A stretch of 64,000 nt of DNA, taken from Rhodococcus tibetensis. Its GTDB lineage: Bacteria > Actinomycetota > Actinomycetes > Mycobacteriales > Mycobacteriaceae. Of this stretch, positions 1-9,251 are shown piece by piece (position 1 is the stretch's first letter; each line of letters opens with the position of its first letter). The translations under genes were made by a program, and so were the position numbers. The DNA is taken from assembly GCF_024438035.1 (NCBI RefSeq), contig NZ_JANFQF010000008.1:186001-250000 (forward strand), given 5' to 3'. Below the pieces are notes generated by a model. The model was not told where the DNA came from and did not search any database. It saw only the letters and a program-made list of their open reading frames with translations.

Positions 1-1050
1 ATCGTCAGCGGCTGGCTGCCCGGGGTCCCACAGTGGGTGGTCGCCCTGGTGTTCGTGATCTTCTTCGCGGCCGTCAACCTTGCCAAAGTCAGCAACTTCG
101 GTGAATTCGAATTCTGGTTCGCCGCCATCAAAGTCACCGTCATCATCGCCTTCCTGGCGATCGGAGTGCTGCTCGTGTTCGGGCTGCTCCCCGACACCGA
201 ACCGGTGGGTACCACCAACCTCTTCGGGCACGGCGGGTTCATGCCCGAAGGGTTTGCCGGTGTCGCCGCCGGACTCCTGGTGGTGGCATTCGCTTTCGGC
301 GGTATCGAGATCGTGACCATTGCCGCGGCCGAGTCCGAGAACCCCGAACGGTCGATCGCCGTCGCGGTGCTCAGCGTCGTGTGGCGTATCAGTGTCTTCT
401 ACATCGGCTCGATCTCGATCATGGTCCTCGTCCTCCCCTGGGATTCTTCCGACCTGAAGAGCGGGCCCTTCGTGGCCGTGTTGAATCAGGCGCACCTTCC
501 CTACGTGGCCGGCTTCATGGAACTGGTCGTGGTGATCGCGTTGCTGTCGGCGTTCAACGCCAACATCTACGGCACCTCACGGATGGCGTATTCGTTGTCC
601 CGCCGCGGAGACGGTCCGGCGTTCATGGCCCGGATCTCCAACTCGGGCGTGCCGCTCAACGCGGTGTTGCTGTCCGTGTTCTTCGGTTTCGTCAGCGTGC
701 TTCTCAACTGGTGGCTGCCGGACGACCTGCTCGGGTTGCTCTTGAATGCCGTGGGCTCGGCGCTCCTGGTCATCTGGATCTTCATCGTCGTCTCGCATCT
801 GCGGCTGCGTCCGCGGCTCGAACGCGAGGGCAAGCTCACCGTCCGGATGTGGCTGTTCCCGTGGCTGAGCTACGCCACCCTCGCCCTGCTCGGCGGGTTC
901 GTCGTGCTGATGCTCTTCGACACCAGCGCTCGCACCCAGCTGTTATCCACGTGTGTGCTGTTCCTGGGAATCACCGCGCTCGCCTTCGCGAACGCGCGGT
1001 TCCGCAGGAAGGCCGCTCCCGCTACCGACCCCGGGCAGCGAGCGCGTTGA
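1..1050 (+). CDS. Amino acid permease (APC superfamily), 5' end cut off by the window
   Basis: The frame is open from base 1, so the start lies outside the window; 349 residues are visible of a family that usually has about 450-480. The product is an inner-membrane importer of amino acids (GabP/AnsP-like group). The visible part has repeated hydrophobic segments, the conserved loop AAAESENPERSI that follows a transmembrane helix in APC permeases, and the GTSRMAYSLSRRGDGP segment typical of the cytoplasmic loop before the last helices. Substrate cannot be told from sequence. Its stop overlaps the convergent VWA gene by 29 bases. Confidence 0.85.
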   Translation: MVSGWLPGVPQWVVALVFVIFFAAVNLAKVSNFGEFEFWFAAIKVTVIIAFLAIGVLLVFGLLPDTEPVGTTNLFGHGGFMPEGFAGVAAGLLVVAFAFGGIEIVTIAAAESENPERSIAVAVLSVVWRISVFYIGSISIMVLVLPWDSSDLKSGPFVAVLNQAHLPYVAGFMELVVVIALLSAFNANIYGTSRMAYSLSRRGDGPAFMARISNSGVPLNAVLLSVFFGFVSVLLNWWLPDDLLGLLLNAVGSALLVIWIFIVVSHLRLRPRLEREGKLTVRMWLFPWLSYATLALLGGFVVLMLFDTSARTQLLSTCVLFLGITALAFANARFRRKAAPATDPGQRAR

Positions 1051-2662
1051 CGAACACATTGGAGATGTCGGCCGGATCCTTCGCGACGTAACTCGACCCG
1101 CCGGTCACCCTCGAGATCTCCGCGAGGGTGGCCGCGTCGGCGTCGTCGGTGATACCGATCGTGACGATGATGACGGGACGCGCCGGATCCATTTCCCGCT
1201 CGAGGATGCTCAGCAGCTGCTCCTTGGTGATGGAGTCCGGATCCTCGTTCGCCCCGTCCGTCAAGATGATCACACTGTTGACGGCGCGCGGATCGTACGT
1301 TTCCTGCACGGTCCGGAACGCGGCCAGCGCCGTGTCGTACAGACCCGTGGCGCCGCCGACGAGACCGTCGACCTTCTCCGCCTGCTGGGCCATGACCTGG
1401 CGTTGTGTGAGGCCGTCGACCACCGTGTCGTAGCGCCGGATCGGCACCATCTCCCGATAGTCCTGCGGTCCCCCGCCGAGCCCCTGCGAGAACGCCCACA
1501 ATCCCGCCGACACGCTGTCCGGGAACATGGCGTTCCCGGCGAGCGCGGCGTCCACCGTGAGGTCCATCCGAGACCGGTTGCCCGCCGGCGTCTCCATCGA
1601 TCCCGACACATCGATCGCGACGAGAGTACGAATGGGCAGCGCCATCAACGCCCACGCACCGAGTGCGTCCTGCAACACCGTCTCCTCCGTCAGGCCCAGG
1701 TCGGGAACCTCACCGACACCGCGCCCGCCCGGCAATGGGCTACCGTCCGGCCCGCGAAAACCGCTGTCCGCAAAAGCCGTACGGGAAGACTCGCTACCGA
1801 GAACCTCGGCGACGGCACGCGCAACCTGGGTGGCCTTGTAGTGGCGGTCCGGCGCCGGCGACGTGACGACCAGAGGGAAGTTCATGAAGTTGCTGCCCGT
1901 CGGGGGCACCGTCGCAACGAGTCCCGGACCGGTGTCCGCGGTGTAGTCGACCACTGCCTGTTCGGTGGCGACGGCGACTCCGCCGTTGTCGGCCACACCT
2001 CGCAGCATCTCTACACCGATGGGTTCGTCGGTGGTGCGCGCACTCTCCTCCTGCGCGAGTGGCACCAGGGCGGCTCGCACCGTGCCCGTTGATACCGGGT
2101 CGGACTCGCCTTCGGCGAGGGCAGCAGTGATCGGCCCCTGCGCGACGCCGGTGACGAGGGGGTTACCGAGCTGGATGTTCTCGAGGTGCAGCGCAGCGAG
2201 CCAGGTCTGAGGTGCCGGAGCCTCGCCCTCGCGGGACACCAGGACGATCGGCGACGACGCGATCGACCCGGTCATCACCTCCACCGGACCCGCGGCGGTG
2301 AGTGCCGCTTTCCCCACCCACGCTCCGGTGTCGGGAATCCACAAGTCGGGGGCGTCGGTGCCCTTACCCAGTCGTCCGGCGATGTCACCCGAGGTGGCGG
2401 CGCTGACAGCGATGGTGGCGCAACCGGTGTCGGTGTCCTTCGCCTCGCCCAGGATGTCACTGAGCGTCGGCGCGATACTCGGATCTGCCGCAAGGGTGTA
2501 TTCGGATAGCTGGTCGCAGCCACCGGTCCAGGACCGCACCTCTTGCACAATCACGACTACGGACGCCGCCAGACCGACCACAACGACAGCACAGATCAGG
2601 TAGAAACCGAGGGAACGGCCACCACGCTCATCCCGCGTACTCGAATGACGACCTCCGACCAT
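1022..2662 (-). CDS. Membrane-anchored substrate-binding-like and von Willebrand factor A domain protein
   Basis: 546 residues. An N-terminal transmembrane anchor (about residues 18-39) is followed by an extracellular region resembling a periplasmic binding protein (about 50-320) and a C-terminal VWA domain (about 344-546). The VWA metal site is visible as IDVSGSM (residues 350-356, DxSxS form) plus a downstream ILTDGANED, so the metal-ion-dependent adhesion site looks intact. Such proteins occur across Actinobacteria, usually with unknown ligand. The ATG start has no competing upstream start. It converges on the permease and ends inside its last codons. A role in surface adhesion or solute sensing is inference. 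Confidence 0.8.
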   Translation of the reverse strand: MVGGRHSSTRDERGGRSLGFYLICAVVVVGLAASVVVIVQEVRSWTGGCDQLSEYTLAADPSIAPTLSDILGEAKDTDTGCATIAVSAATSGDIAGRLGKGTDAPDLWIPDTGAWVGKAALTAAGPVEVMTGSIASSPIVLVSREGEAPAPQTWLAALHLENIQLGNPLVTGVAQGPITAALAEGESDPVSTGTVRAALVPLAQEESARTTDEPIGVEMLRGVADNGGVAVATEQAVVDYTADTGPGLVATVPPTGSNFMNFPLVVTSPAPDRHYKATQVARAVAEVLGSESSRTAFADSGFRGPDGSPLPGGRGVGEVPDLGLTEETVLQDALGAWALMALPIRTLVAIDVSGSMETPAGNRSRMDLTVDAALAGNAMFPDSVSAGLWAFSQGLGGGPQDYREMVPIRRYDTVVDGLTQRQVMAQQAEKVDGLVGGATGLYDTALAAFRTVQETYDPRAVNSVIILTDGANEDPDSITKEQLLSILEREMDPARPVIIVTIGITDDADAATLAEISRVTGGSSYVAKDPADISNVFVNALAARGR

Positions 2663-2768
2663 CGCCTGCCTCCCAGACTTTTTCGGTCACGAGACGACCG
2701 ACGACACACCCGGATCGAATATGATCCGCCACACATCGTAGCGAAGGGTGGTGTCGGCGGACCCTGCG

Positions 2769-4007
2769 CTACTGACGCGGATGGGCCTGCTCGAGGCGCC
2801 GGGCAATGAGTGCCGCTTGGATCTGTCGTAATCCGGACGGCCGGGTGGGATCGAAACCGGTGAGCTGGGCAACCCGCTTGAGTCGGTAGTCGACGGTGTT
2901 CGCGTGGACGTGCATCTTCTTCGCGGTCCGTTGGCGGTTCAGATCGTGACCGATGTGGACCTCGAGTGTCTCGACGAGTTCCGGTGAACCGTCGAGCGGT
3001 TCGAGCAGACTCGCGAGATGCGTTCGCCCCGGCCCGTGCCGGGTGAGCTGAAACTCGAGGGCAAGGTCTTCCATTCGATACAGCCCCTGCGGCCGGGACA
3101 GCTGATGCACGAGGTCGAGCAGTTCGTGCACTTCGTCAGCCGCGCTGGGAATGCGGTCGATGCGTGCGGGGGCGACGGCCGCCGTCACGTCCGCCTCCGA
3201 TGCTTCACCGAGCCGGCGTATGAGGTTCTGCAGTTCCGCCGGTGTCGGTGTGCCCGGGAGGAGGATTGTTCCGCCCTCTTCGCTGAGGAGGGCGAGCGGC
3301 GCACCACCGCAGGCGTCCGAGATGGCGGCTTGCACACGTCGGGTCCGCCGTCGAATCCCGACGGCCTCGGGCAGCTTCGGGTTCGTATCCGCACGATACG
3401 GCGGCACCGACAACCCGATCACGACATAGTTCTCCACCAGTCCGATACCGGACTGTCTGGCCAGCGATACCGGATTACGCCCACTCAGGAGCGCCGTGAC
3501 CATCGCCTGCGCCGCCGAGTTCCGTTCGCTGGTCAATGCCTCGACCTCCGCCATGTAACTGGAGGTGGCAGCGACCGTCACACTCTCTACCAGTGCGAGC
3601 AGGAGGAGGGAACCCGCGACGACGTCATCCAGATCCTCCGCGCGAGCCTTGGAGACGACCAAGTCCCACCCCCGGCGGATTCCCTCGTGGTAGACGTGAA
3701 GAACCGACTTCAGTGGTACACCCTCACGCGCCCATTGGGCCGCGATCGTGCGCAGCGGATCCAGGTCTCCGTCTGCGGGTGCACTCCTGGTGTCGAACAT
3801 CTGTATACCGAGCTGCAGGCAATGAACCGTTACCTCGGTGACGTCGTTCTCGGACTGCTTACCCGGCGCCGTTCCCGGTGACGCGATCTCGGTGGCGAAT
3901 CGGGAGACCAGATGACGCGCCAGCGACCGAAAATTGCGTAGCGGCTCCGACGCCGGTTGGCCGGCCATCATGATCCCCAAGCCGGTCTCCGAATTATTAT
4001 CGGCCAC
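2769..4007 (-). CDS. PucR family transcriptional regulator (first of two paralogues)
   Basis: 412 residues, GTG start preceded by a GAGGGG ribosome site. The C-terminus carries the PucR-type helix-turn-helix with HDLNRQRTAKKMHVH followed by NTVDYRLKR and DPTRPSGLRQIQAAL, the conserved end of the family. The N-terminal 270 residues form the sensory region and contain no recognised ligand domain. It resembles the mycobacterial Rv1186c/Rv1194c group, members of which sit near proline catabolism and fadD36. It is divergent from the desaturase-like gene with 253 bases between them and is a close paralogue of the regulator at 5248-6486. Ligand unknown; regulation of the neighbouring gene is inference. 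Confidence 0.88.
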   Translation of the reverse strand: MADNNSETGLGIMMAGQPASEPLRNFRSLARHLVSRFATEIASPGTAPGKQSENDVTEVTVHCLQLGIQMFDTRSAPADGDLDPLRTIAAQWAREGVPLKSVLHVYHEGIRRGWDLVVSKARAEDLDDVVAGSLLLLALVESVTVAATSSYMAEVEALTSERNSAAQAMVTALLSGRNPVSLARQSGIGLVENYVVIGLSVPPYRADTNPKLPEAVGIRRRTRRVQAAISDACGGAPLALLSEEGGTILLPGTPTPAELQNLIRRLGEASEADVTAAVAPARIDRIPSAADEVHELLDLVHQLSRPQGLYRMEDLALEFQLTRHGPGRTHLASLLEPLDGSPELVETLEVHIGHDLNRQRTAKKMHVHANTVDYRLKRVAQLTGFDPTRPSGLRQIQAALIARRLEQAHPRQ

Positions 4008-4260
4008 AGCGTTTCCCCTCTCGCACTATGGCGGCTGACAACCCCCCGCACCGACATGAGTCGCCGAAGGTTACTGCACACGAGAGGTTCACGCACCCAC
4101 TACTCGCAGATGGCCGCCATTCCCTTGTGATGCCCGACAATCGGACACCGGCGCCGCTGCGATCTCCACCAAGAACGCCAGCGAAGACTGGCAAGCCTTC
4201 GAGTGCGCGACCTACGGTCCTCGAGTCAGCCCGCCCCAGTTGTCGACCCGAGGGATTCCC

Positions 4261-5235
4261 ATGGCCGCTACTTCCACCGTGACGATGTCGAGCCCGCACG
4301 GGCCCCGGCCCACGCTGCTCCCGCAACGCCAGTTGCTCCGTGAACTGCGGCCGACCGCGGAGGAGAACCTGCGACGCCACCGCGAGGCCGTCGACGTGTG
4401 GCACCCGCACGACTACTTTCCCCGAGACTGCGGAACCCCTGCTCCTAGGAGGATATTCACGGAACGGCGCAAACTCGACGACGTCGGGGAGGCGGCGATG
4501 ATCGTCACCCTGCTCACGGGAGACAATCTGCCGTCGGGCCTGCAGCAGCTGACCGACAGCGTCTCGAGGGACAGCGCCTGGGCAACATGGGTGCGGACCT
4601 GGACTGCCGAGACCCACCGGCACGGCGTCGTCCTGCGCGACTACCTGGTGGAGCGCCGTGGAGTAGATTCCGTGGCCCTCGAACGCGCCCGGATGCAGAA
4701 CATGACCGTCGGGATTGCCTGCGCGCTCGAAGGTGCCAGCCTGCTTCATTCGCTCGCGTCGGTCACGGTGCAGTCGCTCGCCACCGGGGTGTCGCACCGA
4801 AATGCCGGAGCGGTGTGTGGCGACCCACTCGCCGACAGGATCCTCACCAGAATCGGGGACGAGAAGAACCTGCACATGATCTTCTACCGGAATCTGGTTG
4901 CGGCAGCACTCGACTTGGCGCCGGACCAGGCCGTCCGCGCGGTGGCCGACGTGGTGATGAACTTCCAGATGCCCGGGGTGACCCTCCCGGGCTTCCGGCA
5001 CGCCGCGACGCTGATGGCGCGGCACGGAATCTACGACCTCCGGCGGCACCTCGACGAGGTGCTGCGGCCCACACTCGAGGCGTGGAACCTTTTCGACCGC
5101 AACGACTTCGGCAGCGCAGGCGAGCAGGTCCGCGACTGCATCAGCCGCTACCTCACGGACATGGAGGCGCAGGCACGACGATTCGACGAGTCGAGGGACC
5201 GCGCCTTCACCCGGACCACCGAACTCGCGGGCTGA
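4261..5235 (+). CDS. Acyl-ACP desaturase-like protein lacking diiron-ligand glutamates (probable pseudoenzyme)
   Basis: 324 residues. I chose the ATG at 4261 because AGGGA lies five bases upstream; an in-frame TTG at 4240 is possible. Family landmarks are clear: ENLRRH near the start, WTAETHRHG (114-122), LATGVSHRN, NLHMIFYRN (203-211) and HLDEVLRPTLEAW. These match soluble type 2 acyl-ACP desaturases (castor stearoyl-ACP desaturase, mycobacterial DesA1). Aligned without gaps to DesA1 from memory, the four carboxylate ligands are replaced: Gly87, Thr118, Ser172 and Lys202. Both ligand histidines, His121 and His205, remain. A normal diiron centre is therefore unlikely. A regulatory or binding role is inference. 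It lies between two PucR regulators. Confidence 0.85.
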   Translation: MAATSTVTMSSPHGPRPTLLPQRQLLRELRPTAEENLRRHREAVDVWHPHDYFPRDCGTPAPRRIFTERRKLDDVGEAAMIVTLLTGDNLPSGLQQLTDSVSRDSAWATWVRTWTAETHRHGVVLRDYLVERRGVDSVALERARMQNMTVGIACALEGASLLHSLASVTVQSLATGVSHRNAGAVCGDPLADRILTRIGDEKNLHMIFYRNLVAAALDLAPDQAVRAVADVVMNFQMPGVTLPGFRHAATLMARHGIYDLRRHLDEVLRPTLEAWNLFDRNDFGSAGEQVRDCISRYLTDMEAQARRFDESRDRAFTRTTELAG

Positions 5236-5247
5236 GGAACCCGGCAG

Positions 5248-6486
5248 TCAGCGTTCGCGTTGGGCCACCTCGAGTTTCCGGGCCACGAGCGCGGCCTGGA
5301 TCTGACGCAATCCGGAAGGTCGCGTCGGGTCGCACCCGGTGAGCTGCGCTATTCGTTTCAACCGATAGTCGACCGTGTTGGTGTGCAGGTGCATCTTCTT
5401 CGCCGTGCGCTGCCGGTTCAGGTCGTGGCCGATGTGCACTTCGAGAGTTTCGATCAGCTCCGGTGAGTTCTGCAACGGATCGAGAAGACGTGCGAGGTGG
5501 GTACGGCCCGGGCCGGGACGGGTGAGCTGATATTCGAGTGCCAGATCATTCATCTCGTAGAGACCTGGAGCCAATGCCAGCTGATGCGCGAGGTCGAGAA
5601 GTTCGTGTACCTGCTCCGCCGCCGTCGGGATGTCTGCCGTGCGCACCCGACTCACCGTCGCGGTCAGTGGTACTTCCGCGGCCGCCCCGACGCGGTCGAG
5701 CAGCGACACGATCCATGCCCGTTCGGGCGAGCCGGGGAGCAGTATCGTGCCGCCGTCGGGACTGAGGGAACACAGGGCCGCCCCGCCGGAGGCCTCGGCC
5801 AGTTCGATCTGCAGACGTCGCAACTTCTGCCGCGCGACCACGGCCTTGCGCCGGTGAGCGACTGCCTCGGCGGGGTGCGGCGGCACCGCAAGGCCCATGA
5901 CAACGTAGTTCTCGGCCGGCTCCACCCCCGCATGTCGGGCAGCCGACGCCGCCTTCCTACCGCTGAGCAGTGCGGTGACAAGGTTGACGGCGGCGCCGTC
6001 GCGTTCACTGTTGACGGCTTCGAGCTCGTTCACGTAGCTGGTAGTGGCCGCGACCGTCACGCACTCGAGAAGCGAGAACATCACCTTCTGGATGACCAGC
6101 AGGCCGGGCAGATCCTCCTCGCGGGCATTGGCCGCCGCGAGGTCGCCGGCCTTGGTGATGCCCTCGTGCAGGATGCGCAGAACCAGCGTCAAGGGAAAGC
6201 CCTCGCGGGCCCACCGAGCCGAGGCGTTCCGCACTTCCGCGAGGTCGTCGTCGGTGGGCGAAGTTCCTCCGTCGAGCATCTGAATGCCCAGTCGCAAGCA
6301 CACGACGGTGAAATCGGTCACGTCGCTCTGGAGCTGCTCACCGGGCAGCGATCCGCAGGGAGTCACGTTGTCGGCGAAATGCCGTACCAGTTTTCGGGCG
6401 ACCGCGAGCGTGTCGCGTAGCGGGGCAGACGCCGGCCTACCATCGACGAGAATCTGCAAACCCGCCCCCGAACTGTGATCTGTCAT
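5248..6486 (-). CDS. PucR family transcriptional regulator (second paralogue)
   Basis: About 412 residues from the ATG at 6486; an upstream GTG at 6498 is also open but sits directly on the GGAG ribosome site, which fits the 6486 start better. It shares the whole layout of the 2769-4007 regulator: a MLDGGT-type N-terminal sensory half, the sequence HDLNRQRTAKKMHLH and the end DPTRPSGLRQIQAALVARKLE. The two are products of a duplication. Its stop is 12 bases from the convergent desaturase-like gene. The adjacent proline-catabolism and fadD36 genes make proline or acyl-CoA metabolism plausible targets, but no binding site was identified. Confidence 0.87.
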   Translation of the reverse strand: MTDHSSGAGLQILVDGRPASAPLRDTLAVARKLVRHFADNVTPCGSLPGEQLQSDVTDFTVVCLRLGIQMLDGGTSPTDDDLAEVRNASARWAREGFPLTLVLRILHEGITKAGDLAAANAREEDLPGLLVIQKVMFSLLECVTVAATTSYVNELEAVNSERDGAAVNLVTALLSGRKAASAARHAGVEPAENYVVMGLAVPPHPAEAVAHRRKAVVARQKLRRLQIELAEASGGAALCSLSPDGGTILLPGSPERAWIVSLLDRVGAAAEVPLTATVSRVRTADIPTAAEQVHELLDLAHQLALAPGLYEMNDLALEYQLTRPGPGRTHLARLLDPLQNSPELIETLEVHIGHDLNRQRTAKKMHLHTNTVDYRLKRIAQLTGCDPTRPSGLRQIQAALVARKLEVAQRER

Positions 6487-6609
6487 AGATCTCATCACTC
6501 CAATATGTGGATGACACCGAACTCTCGCACCATCGACATCACGCGCACATAACGAGGGTTCGCTTCTATAACTGTTTTATCACGACGACGCTCTGTGCAG
6601 GAAGAATAC

Positions 6610-6655
6610 GGCGATTTCCGAATCGCCAGTCTGTCGGGTGCAGACGTTGCACCCG
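6610..6655. terminator. Two consecutive hairpins downstream of the MDR reductase
   Basis: Perfect stems GGCGATT/AATCGCC (6610-6616 and 6621-6627) and CGGGTGCA/TGCACCCG (6635-6642 and 6648-6655) lie in the 259-base gap after the leftward reductase gene and before the PucR start. They could end the leftward transcript. There is no T-tract, so a regulatory palindrome for the PucR gene remains possible. Confidence 0.4.
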
Positions 6656-6745
6656 GCGAAGACGCTCCGGGCGGCAGACAACCGTGCACTGTTCTGCGAC
6701 GCCCGAAAACCCTCGCGGTGTGAACCGGCACAGCCGGGCTGGTCC

Positions 6746-7801
6746 TCAGGTCTCCTCGGCGACCCGGACCACCAGCTTGCCGAAGTTTTTTCCGCCGAGA
6801 AGTCCGATGAACGCTGCCGGGGCGTTCTCGATTCCGTCGACGAAGTCCTCGCGGTATGCGAAACGTCCCTCCCCAATCCAGCCCGCGACATCCCGCTGGA
6901 AGTCGGCGAACATGTCGGGGACGAACTCGCTCTGGATGAATCCGCGAATCGTGAGACTCTTCACCAATACTCGAGTGAAGAAGCCGGGCAACCGATCCGG
7001 ACCCTCGGGAGTCGCCGTGTCGTTGTACTGGGCGATCAAACCGCACACGGGAACGCGAGCATAGAGATTGAGGAGCGGGAGCACCGCCGCGGCGACGGCG
7101 CCGCCGACGTTCTCGAAGTAGACGTCGATCCCGTCCGGCACTGCAGCGCGGAGTTGTCGGGCGAAATCCGGGGACCGATGATCGACGGCGGCGTCGAAAC
7201 CCAGTTCCTCCGACAGATAGGCACATTTCTCGGGACCGCCCGCGATACCGACCGCCCGGGCGCCCTTCAATTTCGCGATCTGGCCGACCGCGGAACCGAC
7301 AGGCCCGCTCGCCGCCGCGACGACGACGGTCTCCCCTGGTTTCGGCTGACCGATCTTCAGCAATCCGGAATAGGCAGTGAATCCGGGCATCCCGAGAACA
7401 CCGACCGCGGTCGAGAGCGGCGCCGCGGCCGGGTCGAGCTTGCGGAGATGACGACCGTCGACCACCGCATGTGACTGCCACCCGGCGTAGGCGAGAACGT
7501 AGTCACCGGTAGCGAGCTTCGGGTGGCGCGATTCGATCACCTGGCCGACGGTGCCGCCCACCATCACCTCGTCGATCTCGACCGGATCCGCATACGATTC
7601 GGCGGTGCTCATCCGTCCCCGCATGTACGGGTCGAGCGACAGGTAGATGACACGGATGAGCACCTGCCCGTCGGCGAGGTCGGGCAGACTCACTACCTCG
7701 AGACGGAAATTGTCCGTCGTGGGCGTGCCGTCCGGGCGGGAGGCCAGGACGATCCGGGTGCTCTGAACAATGCTGTCGACACTCACTGTGCGCCTGCCCA
7801 T
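6746..7801 (-). CDS. NADP-dependent MDR-family oxidoreductase (zinc-independent)
   Basis: About 351 residues from the ATG at 7801; a GTG at 7786 (VSVDSIV) is an alternative start. It is a medium-chain dehydrogenase/reductase of the leukotriene B4 dehydrogenase/curcumin reductase group. Visible features are SLDPYMRGRM near the N-terminus, the cofactor motif AASGPVGSAVGQIAKLKGARAVG, GLIAQYND, and the end GKNFGKLVVRV. The structural and catalytic zinc ligands of alcohol dehydrogenases are absent, as expected for this group. Members reduce alpha,beta-unsaturated ketones or aldehydes with NADPH. It follows fadD36 by 37 bases on the same strand, so both are probably cotranscribed. Confidence 0.85.
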   Translation of the reverse strand: MGRRTVSVDSIVQSTRIVLASRPDGTPTTDNFRLEVVSLPDLADGQVLIRVIYLSLDPYMRGRMSTAESYADPVEIDEVMVGGTVGQVIESRHPKLATGDYVLAYAGWQSHAVVDGRHLRKLDPAAAPLSTAVGVLGMPGFTAYSGLLKIGQPKPGETVVVAAASGPVGSAVGQIAKLKGARAVGIAGGPEKCAYLSEELGFDAAVDHRSPDFARQLRAAVPDGIDVYFENVGGAVAAAVLPLLNLYARVPVCGLIAQYNDTATPEGPDRLPGFFTRVLVKSLTIRGFIQSEFVPDMFADFQRDVAGWIGEGRFAYREDFVDGIENAPAAFIGLLGGKNFGKLVVRVAEET

Positions 7802-7838
7802 CCGTAGTGATCCGGTTCCGGACGCCACCCTACCGACG

Positions 7839-9239
7839 TCAGAAGAGTTGCTTCTTCTGAACCTTTCCCATGGCGTTGCGGGGTAGGGAGCCGACCACCC
7901 TGATCTCGCGAGGTCGCTTGTGCACCGAAAGCTCGGCTGCCACGTGGTCGATCAGCTCGCTCTCCGAGACGTTGTCCCCCACCACGAAGGCCACGAGTCG
8001 CTGGCCGAGGTCGGGGTCGGGAAGGCCGACCACTGCCGCTTCCCGCACACCCGGGTGACTGAGCAGCGACGTCTCGACCTCACCCGCCCCGATCCGGAAA
8101 CCACCCGACTTGATGAGATCCGTGGATTCGCGTCCGACGATGCGATGGAACCCCGCCGAGTCGATGACTGCGACATCGCCGGTCTTGAACCAGCCGTCCT
8201 CGGTCCACGATTCCGCGGTCGCCTTCGGACACCCGAGATATCCGTCGAACAGCATCGGACCCCGCACCTGCAATCCGCCGATCGACACTCCGTCGTGAGG
8301 AACCTCGCCGCCGCGTTCGTCGCGCAGGCGGGTCTCGACGCCGCGGACGGGAACTCCCACCCAGCCGGGCCGCCGCTCTCCATCCGCCCGGGTACTGAGG
8401 GTCAGCATCGTCTCGCTCATGCCATAGCGCTCGATCGGAGCGAGCCCGGTCAGCTCGTGGATCTTGTCGAACACGGGCACCGGGAGGGGCGCACTGCCCG
8501 ACACCAGCAACCGCGCACCCGACAGCGCGCGGGCCGACTCAGGGTCATCGGCAATACGACTCCAGACGGTCGGAACGCCGAAGTACATCGTTCCGCGTGC
8601 GGCGGCATACGCCTTCGGGTTGGGTTTGACAGTGTGCACGAGCGGGCTGCCGAATCGCAGCGGTCCCAGCATCCCGAGAATGAGCCCGTGGACGTGGAAA
8701 AGCGGAAGTCCGTGCACCACGGTGTCGGCGCCGGTCCACTGCCACGCCTCGGCGAGCGCGTCGAGTCCGGCAGCAATCGCTTTCCGGCTGAGGAGTACAC
8801 CCTTCGGCGGTCCCGTCGTCCCGGACGTGTAGAGGATCAGTGCGGTGGCCGCGTCGGGCGGCTCGGGGTAACTGTGCCAGGAGCGGGCATGGACCCGGAC
8901 CGGGATGACGGGCAGCCCTGCGGCGTCCTGCGGGGTCTCGCCGAGCCACGCCTGGGCACCCGAGTCACGCAGGATGTGTTCGAGTTCGGCGGGGCCCGAA
9001 TCGGGCGGAACGGGTACGGCGGTGACGCCCGCGATGAGGCAGCCCACCACGGCAAGCACAGTAGTCACGGTAGGGGTGGCGAGGATCGCGACCCGGTCGG
9101 CACGCGAGACGCGTTCCGCCACGGAGGTCGCGGCTCCCAGCACGTCGCTGCGCGAGAGCGTGGAGTCGCCGATCCGGACGGCGTCGGGGATGTCGTCGCC
9201 GCGGGCGACGGCCACAGGATTCAGGGATCGCAGAAGCAC
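7839..9239 (-). CDS. fadD36: Acyl-CoA synthetase, FadD36/malonyl-CoA synthetase-like
   Basis: 466 residues, GTG start. It is an ANL-superfamily adenylating enzyme that forms an acyl-CoA from a carboxylic acid, ATP and CoA. The AMP-binding motif LYTSGTTGPPKGV, RYGMSETMLTL, the hinge YRTGD-type segment WFKTGDVAVID, and the catalytic lysine region PRNAMGKVQKKQL are visible. The N-terminus (SLNPVAVA, AVRIGDSTLSRSDVLGAA) and the gene context match mycobacterial FadD36 as I remember it; related proteins act on malonate or methylmalonate. The rhomboid-like gene ends 12 bases upstream and the MDR reductase follows 37 bases downstream. Confidence 0.85.
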   Translation of the reverse strand: MLLRSLNPVAVARGDDIPDAVRIGDSTLSRSDVLGAATSVAERVSRADRVAILATPTVTTVLAVVGCLIAGVTAVPVPPDSGPAELEHILRDSGAQAWLGETPQDAAGLPVIPVRVHARSWHSYPEPPDAATALILYTSGTTGPPKGVLLSRKAIAAGLDALAEAWQWTGADTVVHGLPLFHVHGLILGMLGPLRFGSPLVHTVKPNPKAYAAARGTMYFGVPTVWSRIADDPESARALSGARLLVSGSAPLPVPVFDKIHELTGLAPIERYGMSETMLTLSTRADGERRPGWVGVPVRGVETRLRDERGGEVPHDGVSIGGLQVRGPMLFDGYLGCPKATAESWTEDGWFKTGDVAVIDSAGFHRIVGRESTDLIKSGGFRIGAGEVETSLLSHPGVREAAVVGLPDPDLGQRLVAFVVGDNVSESELIDHVAAELSVHKRPREIRVVGSLPRNAMGKVQKKQLF

Positions 9240-9251
9240 ACTGACAGCTTC

